64,000 nt of DNA from Nocardioides marmoribigeumensis (lineage in GTDB: Bacteria > Actinomycetota > Actinomycetes > Propionibacteriales > Nocardioidaceae): positions 1,798,001 to 1,862,000 of the forward strand of contig NZ_JAVDYG010000001.1 of the NCBI RefSeq assembly GCF_031458325.1. The letters are read 5' to 3'. The notes beneath the pieces were generated by a model. That model had not been told where the DNA came from, searched no databases, and saw nothing but the letters and a program-made list of their open reading frames with translations. Positions 17,949-26,030 of the stretch are shown here, in pieces. Both the position numbers and the translations under genes were made by a program. Numbering within the stretch: position 1 is the stretch's first letter; every line of letters begins with the position of its first letter.

Positions 17949-20102
17949 CTAGCCGCGAGGGATCTCCTCGATCACCTGGGCGCCGAGCTTGGCGGTGAGC
18001 ATCTGCTCGGTGTCGAGGTGGACGTCGAGGTCGTCGTCGGAGCGGCTGGCGTCGGCGTCGTCGGCGGCGGTCGCCACGCGGGGCGGCGGGGACGGCTCGG
18101 GGAGGGGCGCCGGCGGCTCGCGACGGGCGGTCTCGCCGGAGGGCGCCTGGCGACCGGCCGCGCCGGCCGGCCCCCCGGTCGCCCCCCCGGTCGGTGCAGC
18201 GGGAGCTGAAGCGGGAGGTGCGGTGGGAGGTGCGGTGGGAGCTGCGGCAGCAGGACCGGGCGCGGGGGCGTCCGCCGCAGGAGCGGGGGTGGGGGGTGCG
18301 GTGGCCGACCTGGTGACGGTGACGGGATGCGCGCCCGGGGACGCCGAGGGGTCGAGGATCGCCTCGACCTTGAGGTCGGCACCGACCAGGTCGATCAGCG
18401 CCTGCCGGACGAGCTCGGGGTTGCCGCCGTCGACGAAGGACTGGCGCGCCCCCGGGTTGTTGAACCCGAGGGTCAGCACGCGGCCGTCGAGACCCACCGC
18501 CTGCGCGTGCTGGCTGAGCACCATCCAGGCGAACCTGCGCGTGCCCTTGACCCGGTCGAGCAGGTCGGGCCACAGACGGCGTACGTCGACCAGCGTCAGC
18601 CCGGCCGCACCACCGGACGCGGCCGGCTGGGCCGCAGCGGGAGCCGTCGGCGGGGCCGGGGCCGGGGCCGGGTCGGGCTCCGACCGGGTCTGGGGCGCCG
18701 CTGGAGCGGGGGGCCTCGACTCCGCAGCCGGAGCAGCCGGAGCAGCCGGAGCAGCTGCAGGCGGAGCCGGGGCAGCTGCAGCAGGAGGAGGAGGAGTCGG
18801 TGCAGGTGCCGGCGCGGCGGGGGCCGGGTCGGGCCGCGCGGACGCCGCCGCAGGAGCGGCGACGGGAGCAGGGGCGGCGACGGGAGCAGGGGCGGGAGCC
18901 GCAGCAGCGCCCCGGGCCGGCGCGGGGGCGCCACCCATCTCCAGGCGACGCTCGAGCCGGTCGACGCGGGCACGGAGCCCGCGCTCGGAGTCCTCGGCAC
19001 CGGGGAGGAGCAGCCGCGCGCAGAGCAGCTCCAGGAGCATCCGCGGCGGGGTGGTGCCCTTCATCTCGCCCAGGCCGTCGGCCACCAGCTCGGCGGCACG
19101 CGTGAGCTCGGCCCGGCCGAAGCGCGCGGCCTGCTGGCTCAGGCGCTCGGCGACGTCCTCGGGCACGTCGATCAGGCCGGAGGCCGAGGCGTCGGGGACC
19201 GCCGAGATGATGACCAGGTCGCGCAGCCGGCGCAGCAGGTCCTCGACGAAGCGGGCGGGGTCCTGCCCGGTCTCGACGACCTTGTCCACCGCGTCGAAGA
19301 CGGCCGCACCGTCGTCGGCCGCGAGCCCGTCGACCACCTCGTCGAGCAGGCTGTCGGGGGTGAAGCCGAGCAGCCCGACGGTGAGGGCGTAGGTCACGCC
19401 GTCCTCGCCCGAGCCGCCGATGAGCTGGTCGAGCACCGACAGGGTGTCGCGCGCCGAGCCGCCTCCGGCCCGCACCACCAGCGGCAGGGCGCCGGGCTCG
19501 ATGTGGACGCCCTCCTTGTCGCACAGCTCGGAGAGGTAGGAGGTGAGCACCTTGGGCGGGATCAGCCGGAACGGGTAGTGGTGGGTCCGCGAGCGGACCG
19601 TGCCGATGACCTTCTCGGGCTCGGTCGTGGCGAAGATGAACCGCACGTGCTCCGGCGGCTCCTCGACGATCTTGAGCAGGGCGTTGAAGCCCGCCCGGGT
19701 GACCATGTGGGCCTCGTCGATGATGTAGATCTTGTAGCGGTCGCGCATCGGGCGGAACGTCGCCTGCTCCCGCAGCTCGCGGGCGTCCTCGACACCTCCG
19801 TGGGAAGCAGCGTCGATCTCGATCACGTCGACCGAGCCCTGCCCCCCGGTCGCCAGCTCCCGGCAGGACGGGCACTCCCCGCAGGGCTCCTCGATCGGAC
19901 CCTGGGCGCAGTTGAGCGCCCGCGCGAGGATGCGCGCGCTGGTGGTCTTGCCGCACCCGCGCGGGCCGGAGAAGAGGTAGGCGTGGTTGACCCGGTTGTT
20001 GCGCAGCGCGGCACGCAGCGGACCGGTCACGTGGTCCTGGCCGATCACCTGGGTGAAGGTGTCGGGCCGGTAGCGGCGATAGAGCGCGAGGGGGGCGTCC
20101 AC
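17949..20102 (-). CDS. dnaX: DNA polymerase III subunits gamma and tau
   Basis: A 717-residue clamp-loader ATPase. The AAA+ domain has Walker A SGPRGCGKTTSAR, the four-Cys zinc motif (C-x8-C-x2-C-x2-C, in CAQGPIEEPCGECPSC), Walker B IIDEAHM and sensor ATTEPEK. The clamp-loader collar continues to about residue 390. A long Ala/Pro-rich segment (about 395-505) leads to the tau-like domain (RRLWPDLLDRVKG...). A second Pro/Ala tract follows, with an acidic C-terminus. No frameshift heptamer was noticed, so only full-length tau is predicted. The start is GTG at 20102. The SRP RNA gene lies just upstream. Confidence 0.95.
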   Translation of the reverse strand: MDAPLALYRRYRPDTFTQVIGQDHVTGPLRAALRNNRVNHAYLFSGPRGCGKTTSARILARALNCAQGPIEEPCGECPSCRELATGGQGSVDVIEIDAASHGGVEDARELREQATFRPMRDRYKIYIIDEAHMVTRAGFNALLKIVEEPPEHVRFIFATTEPEKVIGTVRSRTHHYPFRLIPPKVLTSYLSELCDKEGVHIEPGALPLVVRAGGGSARDTLSVLDQLIGGSGEDGVTYALTVGLLGFTPDSLLDEVVDGLAADDGAAVFDAVDKVVETGQDPARFVEDLLRRLRDLVIISAVPDASASGLIDVPEDVAERLSQQAARFGRAELTRAAELVADGLGEMKGTTPPRMLLELLCARLLLPGAEDSERGLRARVDRLERRLEMGGAPAPARGAAAAPAPAPVAAPAPVAAPAAASARPDPAPAAPAPAPTPPPPAAAAPAPPAAAPAAPAAPAAESRPPAPAAPQTRSEPDPAPAPAPPTAPAAAQPAASGGAAGLTLVDVRRLWPDLLDRVKGTRRFAWMVLSQHAQAVGLDGRVLTLGFNNPGARQSFVDGGNPELVRQALIDLVGADLKVEAILDPSASPGAHPVTVTRSATAPPTPAPAADAPAPGPAAAAPTAPPTAPPASAPAAPTGGATGGPAGAAGRQAPSGETARREPPAPLPEPSPPPRVATAADDADASRSDDDLDVHLDTEQMLTAKLGAQVIEEIPRG

Positions 20103-20157
20103 AGGTCGACCCTAACCGGGGGTGGGGACAGCCGGTGGACGGCTGCCCACAGACGAC

Positions 20158-20250
20158 GAGGCCCCCCGCGCACCCAGCAGAGCTCGCCTGCCCTTGCTGC
20201 CTTCCGGCCCTGGGGGAGTTCAGCGAGATGCCGCCGCACGGGGGGTTGCC
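20158..20250 (-). ncRNA. ffs: Small signal recognition particle RNA (4.5S-type)
   Basis: On the minus strand the conserved SRP domain IV reads GGCCGGAAGGCAGCAAGGGC. The ends pair: CCCCCCGTGC near the 5' end with GCGCGGGGGG near the 3' end, giving a hairpin of about 95 nt typical of short bacterial SRP RNA. It lies about 55 bp upstream of dnaX in the same direction. Exact ends are estimated from the pairing. Confidence 0.93.
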
Positions 20251-20330
20251 GAGAGTCTAGGCCACCCCCTCCGCAGGACCCGGGCCGGGCCGATTTCCAG
20301 GCACCGGGGCCCGCGGGTAACCTCTCCCAC

Positions 20331-20415
20331 GGAGGATTCGCCTAGTGGCCTATGGCGCTCGCTTGGAAAGCGGGTTGGGTGCAAGCCCTCAGGGGTTCGA
20401 ATCCCCTATCCTCCG
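20331..20415 (+). tRNA. tRNA-Ser(GGA)
   Basis: An 85-nt class II tRNA. Acceptor GGAGGAT pairs with ATCCTCC and the discriminator is G. The anticodon loop TTGGAAA gives GGA at 20365-20367. A long variable arm (GTTGGGTGCAAGCCCTC) identifies tRNA-Ser. CCA is not fully encoded. A hairpin terminator follows at 20439-20464. Confidence 0.96.
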
Positions 20416-20438
20416 CCGATCGGCGCGAAGCCACCCGC

Positions 20439-20464
20439 GAGCCCGGACCCCAGGGTCCGGGCTC
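20439..20464. terminator. Hairpin between tRNA-Ser and the convergent MmcQ-like gene
   Basis: GAGCCCGGACC (20439-20449) pairs perfectly with GGTCCGGGCTC (20454-20464) over 11 bp, loop CCAG. It sits between converging transcripts and could end both. No T-run is present. Confidence 0.65.
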
Positions 20465-20495
20465 GCTGCCGTCCCGGGGTACGACAGTCCCCCCG

Positions 20496-20801
20496 TCACG
20501 AGCGGCGCTGGAAGTTCCAGGCCAGCTCCAGGGCCCGGCGTACGGCGGCGGGGTCGGCCCGGTCGAGGTAGACCTCGACCTTGTGGTGGGACTCCATCCG
20601 CGGCGGCACCCCGAACGTCCGCGGGTGCGCCTCGAGCAGCGCCTCCCGCTCCGTGAGCGGCACCCGCACGACCAGCGTGGTCGGGTCGGCCAGCCGCGCG
20701 ACGAGCCGGTCGTCGACGTACCACCCGGGACGCGTCGTGGTGCCCTTGCGCTTGACGCCCGCCAGCGACTCCGCGTGGGCGCCCACCTCGCCGGGAGTCA
20801 T
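20496..20801 (-). CDS. MmcQ/YjbR family protein
   Basis: A 101-residue protein with the cyaY-like fold of MmcQ/YjbR proteins, suspected to bind DNA; function unknown. The family pattern is clear: VKRKGTTTRPGWYVDDRLVARL, then PLTEREALLEAHPRTFGVPP and a C-terminal LELAWNFQ helix. The ATG at 20801 (MTPGEVGAHAES) gives a full-length product; longer in-frame extension upstream lacks similarity. Confidence 0.82.
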   Translation of the reverse strand: MTPGEVGAHAESLAGVKRKGTTTRPGWYVDDRLVARLADPTTLVVRVPLTEREALLEAHPRTFGVPPRMESHHKVEVYLDRADPAAVRRALELAWNFQRRS

Positions 20802-20910
20802 GCGGGGCAGCGTACGCCGGGCCGCGCACCCCACCGAGGTGGTTGACCGCTGATGTGACAGGAGTCCAGGATGTCCGGGTTCGGGCACTTGGACTCTCGG
20901 GAGGAACCCC

Positions 20911-21504
20911 ATGCCACGCAGCATCCGCATCGCCACCGCACTCGCGCTGAGCACCACCTCGCTCGTCGCCGGCGGCGTCGCCGGCGCGCCTGGCGCCTGG
21001 GCCGCCTGCGCCGAGGAGGGACACAGCTACTCCACGCCCTACCGGGGCCGTCAGGTGTGGGTGCCGACCTCGACGTTCTCCGACTGGAAGAAGGGCGGCA
21101 CCATCACCCGCACGGTCAGCGACGGCGAGACCACGTCCAAGACCACCGGGTCCACGCACTCGATCGGCGTCGACGGCAAGGTCGGCGGCAAGATCGGCCC
21201 GATCGGCGCCGAGGTCACGGTGAAGTACAACTACACCCACTCCGCGTCGACGACGACCGGCACCAGCGTGACCCGCTCGTGGTCCTACAGCTTCAAGGTG
21301 CCGACCGACGCCCTCTACCGCGCCCGGGCCTACAAGAAGGGCTGGGTCTACAAGTACAAGCGGACCATCTTCTACACCAACGGCTGCGACCCGCAGGTGA
21401 AGTGGTTCTACGGCGCCGCCCCGGTCAAGTCCAACTCCGGCACCTACTACTGGGCGCTGGAGAAGTACGCCAACAAGGGCAAGCTCCGCTACGACGGTCT
21501 CTGA
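20911..21504 (+). CDS. Exported beta-rich hypothetical protein
   Basis: A 197-residue secreted protein of unknown function. A signal peptide (about 1-31, ending PGAWA) is followed by a Cys soon after cleavage and one near residue 155, which could form a disulfide. The middle (about 68-130) is rich in Ser/Thr alternating with hydrophobic and Gly residues, for example GETTSKTTGSTHSIGVDG and HSASTTTGTSVTRSWSYSF. This alternation recalls aerolysin/ETX-MTX2 beta-hairpin toxins, a resemblance by eye only. The C-terminal part is rich in Tyr/Lys. The ATG at 20911 has GGGAGGA upstream. It precedes the VWA gene by 43 bp. Confidence 0.75.
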   Translation: MPRSIRIATALALSTTSLVAGGVAGAPGAWAACAEEGHSYSTPYRGRQVWVPTSTFSDWKKGGTITRTVSDGETTSKTTGSTHSIGVDGKVGGKIGPIGAEVTVKYNYTHSASTTTGTSVTRSWSYSFKVPTDALYRARAYKKGWVYKYKRTIFYTNGCDPQVKWFYGAAPVKSNSGTYYWALEKYANKGKLRYDGL

Positions 21505-21547
21505 GCCGCCGACCCGGGCACGGAGCGCTCCGGGGAGGATGACCTCC

Positions 21548-23455
21548 ATGCGCCTCGGGATCCGCACCCTCCTGCTCGGCCTCACCCTCCCCACGCTCGC
21601 GTACGCCGGGGTGGTCGGCCCGCCGTCCGACGCCGCCGGCGCGAAGAGGGACGACGCCTTCGGACGCCTCGTCCTGGTGCTCGACTCGTCGGGGTCGATG
21701 AAGGAGCGCACCGCGGGGGGTGAGACCCGCATCGACGCGGCGAAGCAGGCCCTCGGCGAGGTCGTCGAGGGCCTGCCGGCCGATGCCGAGGTGGGCCTGC
21801 GGGTCTTCGGCTCCGAGGTCTTCTCCCGCCGCGACAAGGGTGCGTGCACCGACACGCGCAACGTCGTCCCGGTCGGTCCCGTCGACCGCGCGGCGCTCAC
21901 CGACGCGGTGGCGGCCTACCGCCCCTACGGCGAGACCCCCATCGGCAACGCGCTGCGGGGCGCGGCGAAGGACCTCGGCCCCAGCGGCAAGCGGACCATC
22001 GTGCTCCTCTCCGACGGCGAGCCCACCTGCGCGCCCGACCCGTGCGTGGTGGCCCGGCAGCTGGCCGGCCGCGGCATCGACCTGCGGATCAACGTCGTGG
22101 GGCTCGACGTCTCCGGCCGCGCCAGGCAGGTGCTGCGGTGCGTCGCGCGCGCCGGTGGCGGCACCTACTACGACGCCCGCTCCACCGCCGACCTCGTCAC
22201 CAGCCTGGTGAAGCTCAGCGTGCGCGACGTCCGCGGCTTCCGGCTCGAGGGGGAGCCGGTCACCGGCGGGACGAGCATCGAGGACGCCCCCACCGTGGAG
22301 GCCGGGACCTACGTCGACACCACGCTGCCCGACGAGGGCACGCGCTACTACCGCGTGGCCCGCCCCGAGGGCGGAGGCGTCTCGGTCTCCGCGCTGATCC
22401 GGCCCCCGCGCGAGGAGGCCAACTGGCACAGCGCGCTCACCGTCGCCCTCCATGCACCCGACGGGGAGCGGTGCACCTCTGCGCTGGGACAGAGCTTCCA
22501 GGTCATCGGCTACACCCCCCTCACCAGCGCGGGCACCGAGTACAACGCCTCCCGCCCCACGATCAGCGACAGCTGCGAGCAGGCGGACGAGCTGGTCGCG
22601 GCGGTGACGCTGGGCGACGGCGCGCCCACCGACTTCCGCCTCCAGATCGGGACCTACCCGGCCGTCACCGACCCCGAGCAGCTGCCCGAGGCCGCCGAGA
22701 AGGACGGCCCCTGGGTGGCCGACGTGCGCATCCCGCGCTCGGGGCCGGTCACGCCGGTGGTCGGCGGTGTCACCCCTGACGACGCGCCCGCGCTCGAGCC
22801 GGGCACGACGTACGCCGACACGATCGAGGCCTCCGAGCAGCTGGTCTACAAGGTGCCGGTGGCCTACGGCCAGGCCGTCCGCGTCTCGGCCCGGGTGGAG
22901 CCCGACGCGCGGGCCGACGCCGCCCTCGGCGTGCAGGGCAACCCGACCAGCATCCTGGCGCTGACGGCTCTCGGGCAGACCCTCCCCCGCGCCTTCGACC
23001 AGGCCAAGGGCGTCGACGGGGGCGGGTTCTACAACGGGGCCGAGCCCCACCTGGTGACCGCGGTCCTGCCCCCGGTGCGGTGGCGCAACGTCGAGTCCTT
23101 CGACCCCGGCATCGCCGCGCACAACCACGCCGGGTTCGTCTACGTCGTGCTCGGCATGGGGCTGCTCGACAGCGAGCGGCCCGACCAGTTCGCCGCCCCG
23201 GTCAGGATCCGCGCCGAGACCGTGGGCGAGCCAGCCGGCGAGCCGGCGTACGCCGGACAGGTGCGGGCGCCGACGGACGAGTCGAGCCCGACCACCGGGA
23301 CCGCGAGCGCCGACAGCGGCGACGCGAACGACGACGACAACGAGGAGAAGGCCACCGCCGACGGGCTGCCCCTCGCAGCCCTCCTCGGCGGGGGCGTCGT
23401 CGTGCTGCTGGCGGCCGCCGCCCTGGTCCTCGGCCTGCGCCGCCGCGCACGGTGA
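21548..23455 (+). CDS. Exported VWA-domain protein with C-terminal membrane anchor
   Basis: A 635-residue surface protein. After a signal peptide, a von Willebrand factor A domain (about 35-225) carries the complete MIDAS DSSGS, a Thr in ETPIGNAL and Asp in LLSDGEPT. It binds a divalent metal and probably a protein ligand. A large beta-rich region follows. A low-complexity Ser/Thr/Asp linker leads to one C-terminal helix (about 608-628) ending RRRAR, so the VWA domain faces outside. ATG at 21548 is preferred to 21539 because GGGGAGG is correctly spaced only for the former. The ligand is unknown. Confidence 0.85.
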   Translation: MRLGIRTLLLGLTLPTLAYAGVVGPPSDAAGAKRDDAFGRLVLVLDSSGSMKERTAGGETRIDAAKQALGEVVEGLPADAEVGLRVFGSEVFSRRDKGACTDTRNVVPVGPVDRAALTDAVAAYRPYGETPIGNALRGAAKDLGPSGKRTIVLLSDGEPTCAPDPCVVARQLAGRGIDLRINVVGLDVSGRARQVLRCVARAGGGTYYDARSTADLVTSLVKLSVRDVRGFRLEGEPVTGGTSIEDAPTVEAGTYVDTTLPDEGTRYYRVARPEGGGVSVSALIRPPREEANWHSALTVALHAPDGERCTSALGQSFQVIGYTPLTSAGTEYNASRPTISDSCEQADELVAAVTLGDGAPTDFRLQIGTYPAVTDPEQLPEAAEKDGPWVADVRIPRSGPVTPVVGGVTPDDAPALEPGTTYADTIEASEQLVYKVPVAYGQAVRVSARVEPDARADAALGVQGNPTSILALTALGQTLPRAFDQAKGVDGGGFYNGAEPHLVTAVLPPVRWRNVESFDPGIAAHNHAGFVYVVLGMGLLDSERPDQFAAPVRIRAETVGEPAGEPAYAGQVRAPTDESSPTTGTASADSGDANDDDNEEKATADGLPLAALLGGGVVVLLAAAALVLGLRRRAR

Positions 23456-23572
23456 GCCCGGGCGCGAGCGGCGCCGGCCACCCGCCGTGCGGGACACTGG
23501 ACGCGTGAGCGCCTCGCCCGACCTGCCCCGACATACCGCCGAGCCCCGCCCCCCGGCCATCGGCGCCGCCGC

Positions 23573-24940
23573 ATGACCTGGGTGCTGCTGGGGACCGCCC
23601 TGCTGCTGGTGCTGGCCTGCGGCGGGTTCGTCGCCGCGGAGTTCGCTTTCGTCACCGTCGACCGCGCGACGGTCGACCGCCGGGCCGCGGAGGGTGACGC
23701 CGCCGCCCAGGGCGTCCAGCAGGCGCTGCGCACCCTCTCCACCCAGCTCTCGGGCGCGCAGGTCGGCATCACGGTCACCAACCTCGCGATCGGCTTCCTC
23801 GCCGAGCCCGCGATCGCACGCCTGATCGAGGGCCCGCTGGCCGACGCCGGCGTCGGCCGCAACGCGGTGCACGGGGTCGCCCTCGCCGTCGGCCTGGTGA
23901 GCGCGACGCTCCTGACGATGCTGTTCGGCGAGCTGGTCCCCAAGAACCTCGCGATCGCCCACCCGCTCGGCACCGCCCGGGCCACCCAGCGCTACCAGCG
24001 CACCTTCACCACCCTGGCCGCGATCCCGATCCGGGTGCTCAACGGCGCGGCCAACGCGCTGGTCCGGCGGCTCGGCATCGAGCCCCAGGAGGAGCTCCGA
24101 TCGGCGCGCAACGCCGGCGAGTTCGCCTCGCTGGCCGCACGCTCGGCCTCCGAGGGCACCCTCGACGCGGAGACCGCCGGCCTGGTGCAGCGCTCGGTCG
24201 CCTTCGGCGACCGCACGGCCGGGGAGATCATGACCCCGCGCGTGCGCATGGAGGCCGTCCGCGTGGGCGACACCGCGCTCGACGTCATCGCGCTGGCCCG
24301 CTCCAGCGGCCGCTCCCGGTTCCCCGTCCTGGGTCGCGAGGCCGACGACGTGGCCGGCGTGGTGCACGTCAAGCACGCCGTGGCGGTCCCGCGGGTCGGC
24401 CGCAGCCGCACCAAGGTGCGCGACCTCATGGTCGACGTGGCGACGGTGCCCGAGACCCTCCAGCTCGACCCCCTCCTCGCCCGCCTGCGCGACGAGAGCT
24501 TCCAGCTCGCCGTCGTCGTCGACGAGTACGGCGGCACCGCCGGCATGGTGACCGTCGAGGACGTGGTCGAGGAGATCGTCGGCGAGATCTCCGACGAGCA
24601 CGACTCCCTCGACGCGGTGTCCCGCCCCCACGCCGACGGCACCTGGACGCTCTCCGGCCTGCTGCGCCCCGACGAGATCGCCGGCCTCACCCGGGTCGCG
24701 CTGCCGGCCCACGAGGACTACGACACCCTGGGCGGTCTCGTGCTGCGCGAGCTCGGCCGCATCCCCGAGGCCGGCGACGCGGTCGAGGTGCCCCTCCCGC
24801 TGCGGGTCGACGAGGACGGCGAGCCGCACGACTCCGAGGTGGCCCGCCTGACGGTGGTCCGCATGGACGGCCTGCGCGTCGACAAGGTCCGGCTCGAGGT
24901 CCTGCCCGGGGCGCACGGACGGGGCGACGACCGTGGGTGA
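23573..24940 (+). CDS. CNNM/DUF21 transporter-like protein with CBS pair and CorC domain
   Basis: A 455-residue membrane protein of the hemolysin/CNNM family, probably involved in magnesium or cobalt homeostasis. The DUF21 membrane domain (about 1-190) contains SGAQVGITVTNLAIGF and LFGELVPKN. Two CBS domains (about 215-345) include EIMTPRVRMEAV and VVVDEYGGTAGMVTVEDVVEEIVGEI. The C-terminal CorC/HlyC domain is present. It overlaps the next, related gene by eight bases. The hemolysin label is historical and does not imply a toxin. Confidence 0.92.
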   Translation: MTWVLLGTALLLVLACGGFVAAEFAFVTVDRATVDRRAAEGDAAAQGVQQALRTLSTQLSGAQVGITVTNLAIGFLAEPAIARLIEGPLADAGVGRNAVHGVALAVGLVSATLLTMLFGELVPKNLAIAHPLGTARATQRYQRTFTTLAAIPIRVLNGAANALVRRLGIEPQEELRSARNAGEFASLAARSASEGTLDAETAGLVQRSVAFGDRTAGEIMTPRVRMEAVRVGDTALDVIALARSSGRSRFPVLGREADDVAGVVHVKHAVAVPRVGRSRTKVRDLMVDVATVPETLQLDPLLARLRDESFQLAVVVDEYGGTAGMVTVEDVVEEIVGEISDEHDSLDAVSRPHADGTWTLSGLLRPDEIAGLTRVALPAHEDYDTLGGLVLRELGRIPEAGDAVEVPLPLRVDEDGEPHDSEVARLTVVRMDGLRVDKVRLEVLPGAHGRGDDRG

Positions 24941-25964
24941 CGGCGCCGCCCTGCTCCTCGCCGTGGTGCTGCTGGCGCTCAACGCGTTCTTCGTCGGCGC
25001 CGAGTTCGCCCTCATCTCGGCCCGGCGCACCCGCATCGAGCCGCTGGTCGCGGGCTCCCGCGCCGCGCGTACGACGTTGCGCGCGATGGAGCGCGTGTCC
25101 CTCGTGATGGCCGGCGCCCAGCTGGGCATCACCGCCTGCTCGCTCGGGCTCGGCGCCGTCGGTGAGCCCGCGGTGGCGCACCTGCTCGAGCCCGTCTTCG
25201 CCCGGCTGGGCCTGCCCGAGGCGGTCCTGCACCCGGTGGCGTTCGTGCTGGCCCTGGCCGTCGTCGTGGCGCTGCACGTCGTGCTCGGCGAGATGGTCCC
25301 GAAGAACATCGCCCTCGCCGGCCCCGAGCGCGCCGCCCTGCTCCTCGGTCCACCGATGATGCTGGTGGTCACCCTGCTGCGACCGGTCGTCGTGGTGCTC
25401 AACGCGACGGCCAACGGCATCCTGCGCCTGCTGCGCGTCGAGCCGCGGGACGAGATCGCCTCCTCCTACACCCGCACCGAGGTCTCGGCGATGCTCGACG
25501 AGTCCCGCCACGAGGGCGCGCTCGGCGACGACGAGTACGACCGGCTGGCCGGCGCGCTGGGCTTCACCGAGCGCACGGTGGAGACGGTCCTCCTCCCCCT
25601 GGACGACCTGGTCACCCTGCCCCAGGACGCGCCCCTGGCCGACATCGAGACCGCCTGTGCCGAGACCGGGTTCTCGCGGTTCCCGGTGCGCGCACCCGAC
25701 GGCGCCCTGGTGGGCTACGTCCACGTCAAGGACGTGCTCGAGACCGACCCCGGGGAGGACGACCGGCTGGAGGACAAGCGCATCCGGTCGTTCGCGACGA
25801 TCCGCCCCTCCCAGCGGCTGCACGAGGCGTTCTCGACCCTGCGCCGCCGCGGTGCCCACCTGGGTCGCGTCGTCGACGACGAGGGCGAGCTGCTCGGGCT
25901 GGTCGCGCTCGAGGACGTGCTCGAGGAGCTCGTGGGCGAGATCCGCGACAGCGTGCACAGCTGA
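24933..25964 (+). CDS. CNNM/DUF21 protein with CBS pair, lacking CorC domain
   Basis: A 343-residue paralogue of the preceding gene. DUF21 domain features are MAGAQLGITACSLGLG and LGEMVPKN, and CBS domains lie at about 200-330, ending VALEDVLEELVGEI. It stops after the second CBS domain and so lacks the C-terminal CorC/HlyC domain. The GTG at 24933 overlaps the preceding gene, implying co-translation and perhaps a heterodimer. A strong bidirectional terminator follows. Confidence 0.92.
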   Translation: MGDGAALLLAVVLLALNAFFVGAEFALISARRTRIEPLVAGSRAARTTLRAMERVSLVMAGAQLGITACSLGLGAVGEPAVAHLLEPVFARLGLPEAVLHPVAFVLALAVVVALHVVLGEMVPKNIALAGPERAALLLGPPMMLVVTLLRPVVVVLNATANGILRLLRVEPRDEIASSYTRTEVSAMLDESRHEGALGDDEYDRLAGALGFTERTVETVLLPLDDLVTLPQDAPLADIETACAETGFSRFPVRAPDGALVGYVHVKDVLETDPGEDDRLEDKRIRSFATIRPSQRLHEAFSTLRRRGAHLGRVVDDEGELLGLVALEDVLEELVGEIRDSVHS

Positions 25965-25971
25965 GGACGAC

Positions 25972-26002
25972 GAGGGGCCCGGCCGTGACGGCCGGGCCCC
26001 TC
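25972..26002. terminator. Bidirectional terminator between convergent operons
   Basis: GAGGGGCCCGGCCG (25972-25985) pairs perfectly over 14 bp with CGGCCGGGCCCCTC (25989-26002), loop TGA. It lies between the CNNM pair (+) and the ABC importer operon (-). There is no clear T-run. Confidence 0.8.
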
Positions 26003-26030
26003 GCGCTGCTGGTCCCGAGGACCGCCCGCG

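Noticed and set aside
18720-18930. Repetitive GCA/GGAGCC tract as an independent repeat element
   Set aside because: It is the coding DNA for the Ala/Pro linker of dnaX.
21425-25420. A 1331-codon minus-strand frame across the VWA and CNNM genes
   Set aside because: Antisense shadow of two well-supported plus-strand genes. The translation is low-complexity with no recognisable domain.
23573-25964. Hemolysin toxin genes
   Set aside because: The hemolysin name is historical for CNNM/CorC-type proteins; the DUF21 and CBS domains indicate ion homeostasis.
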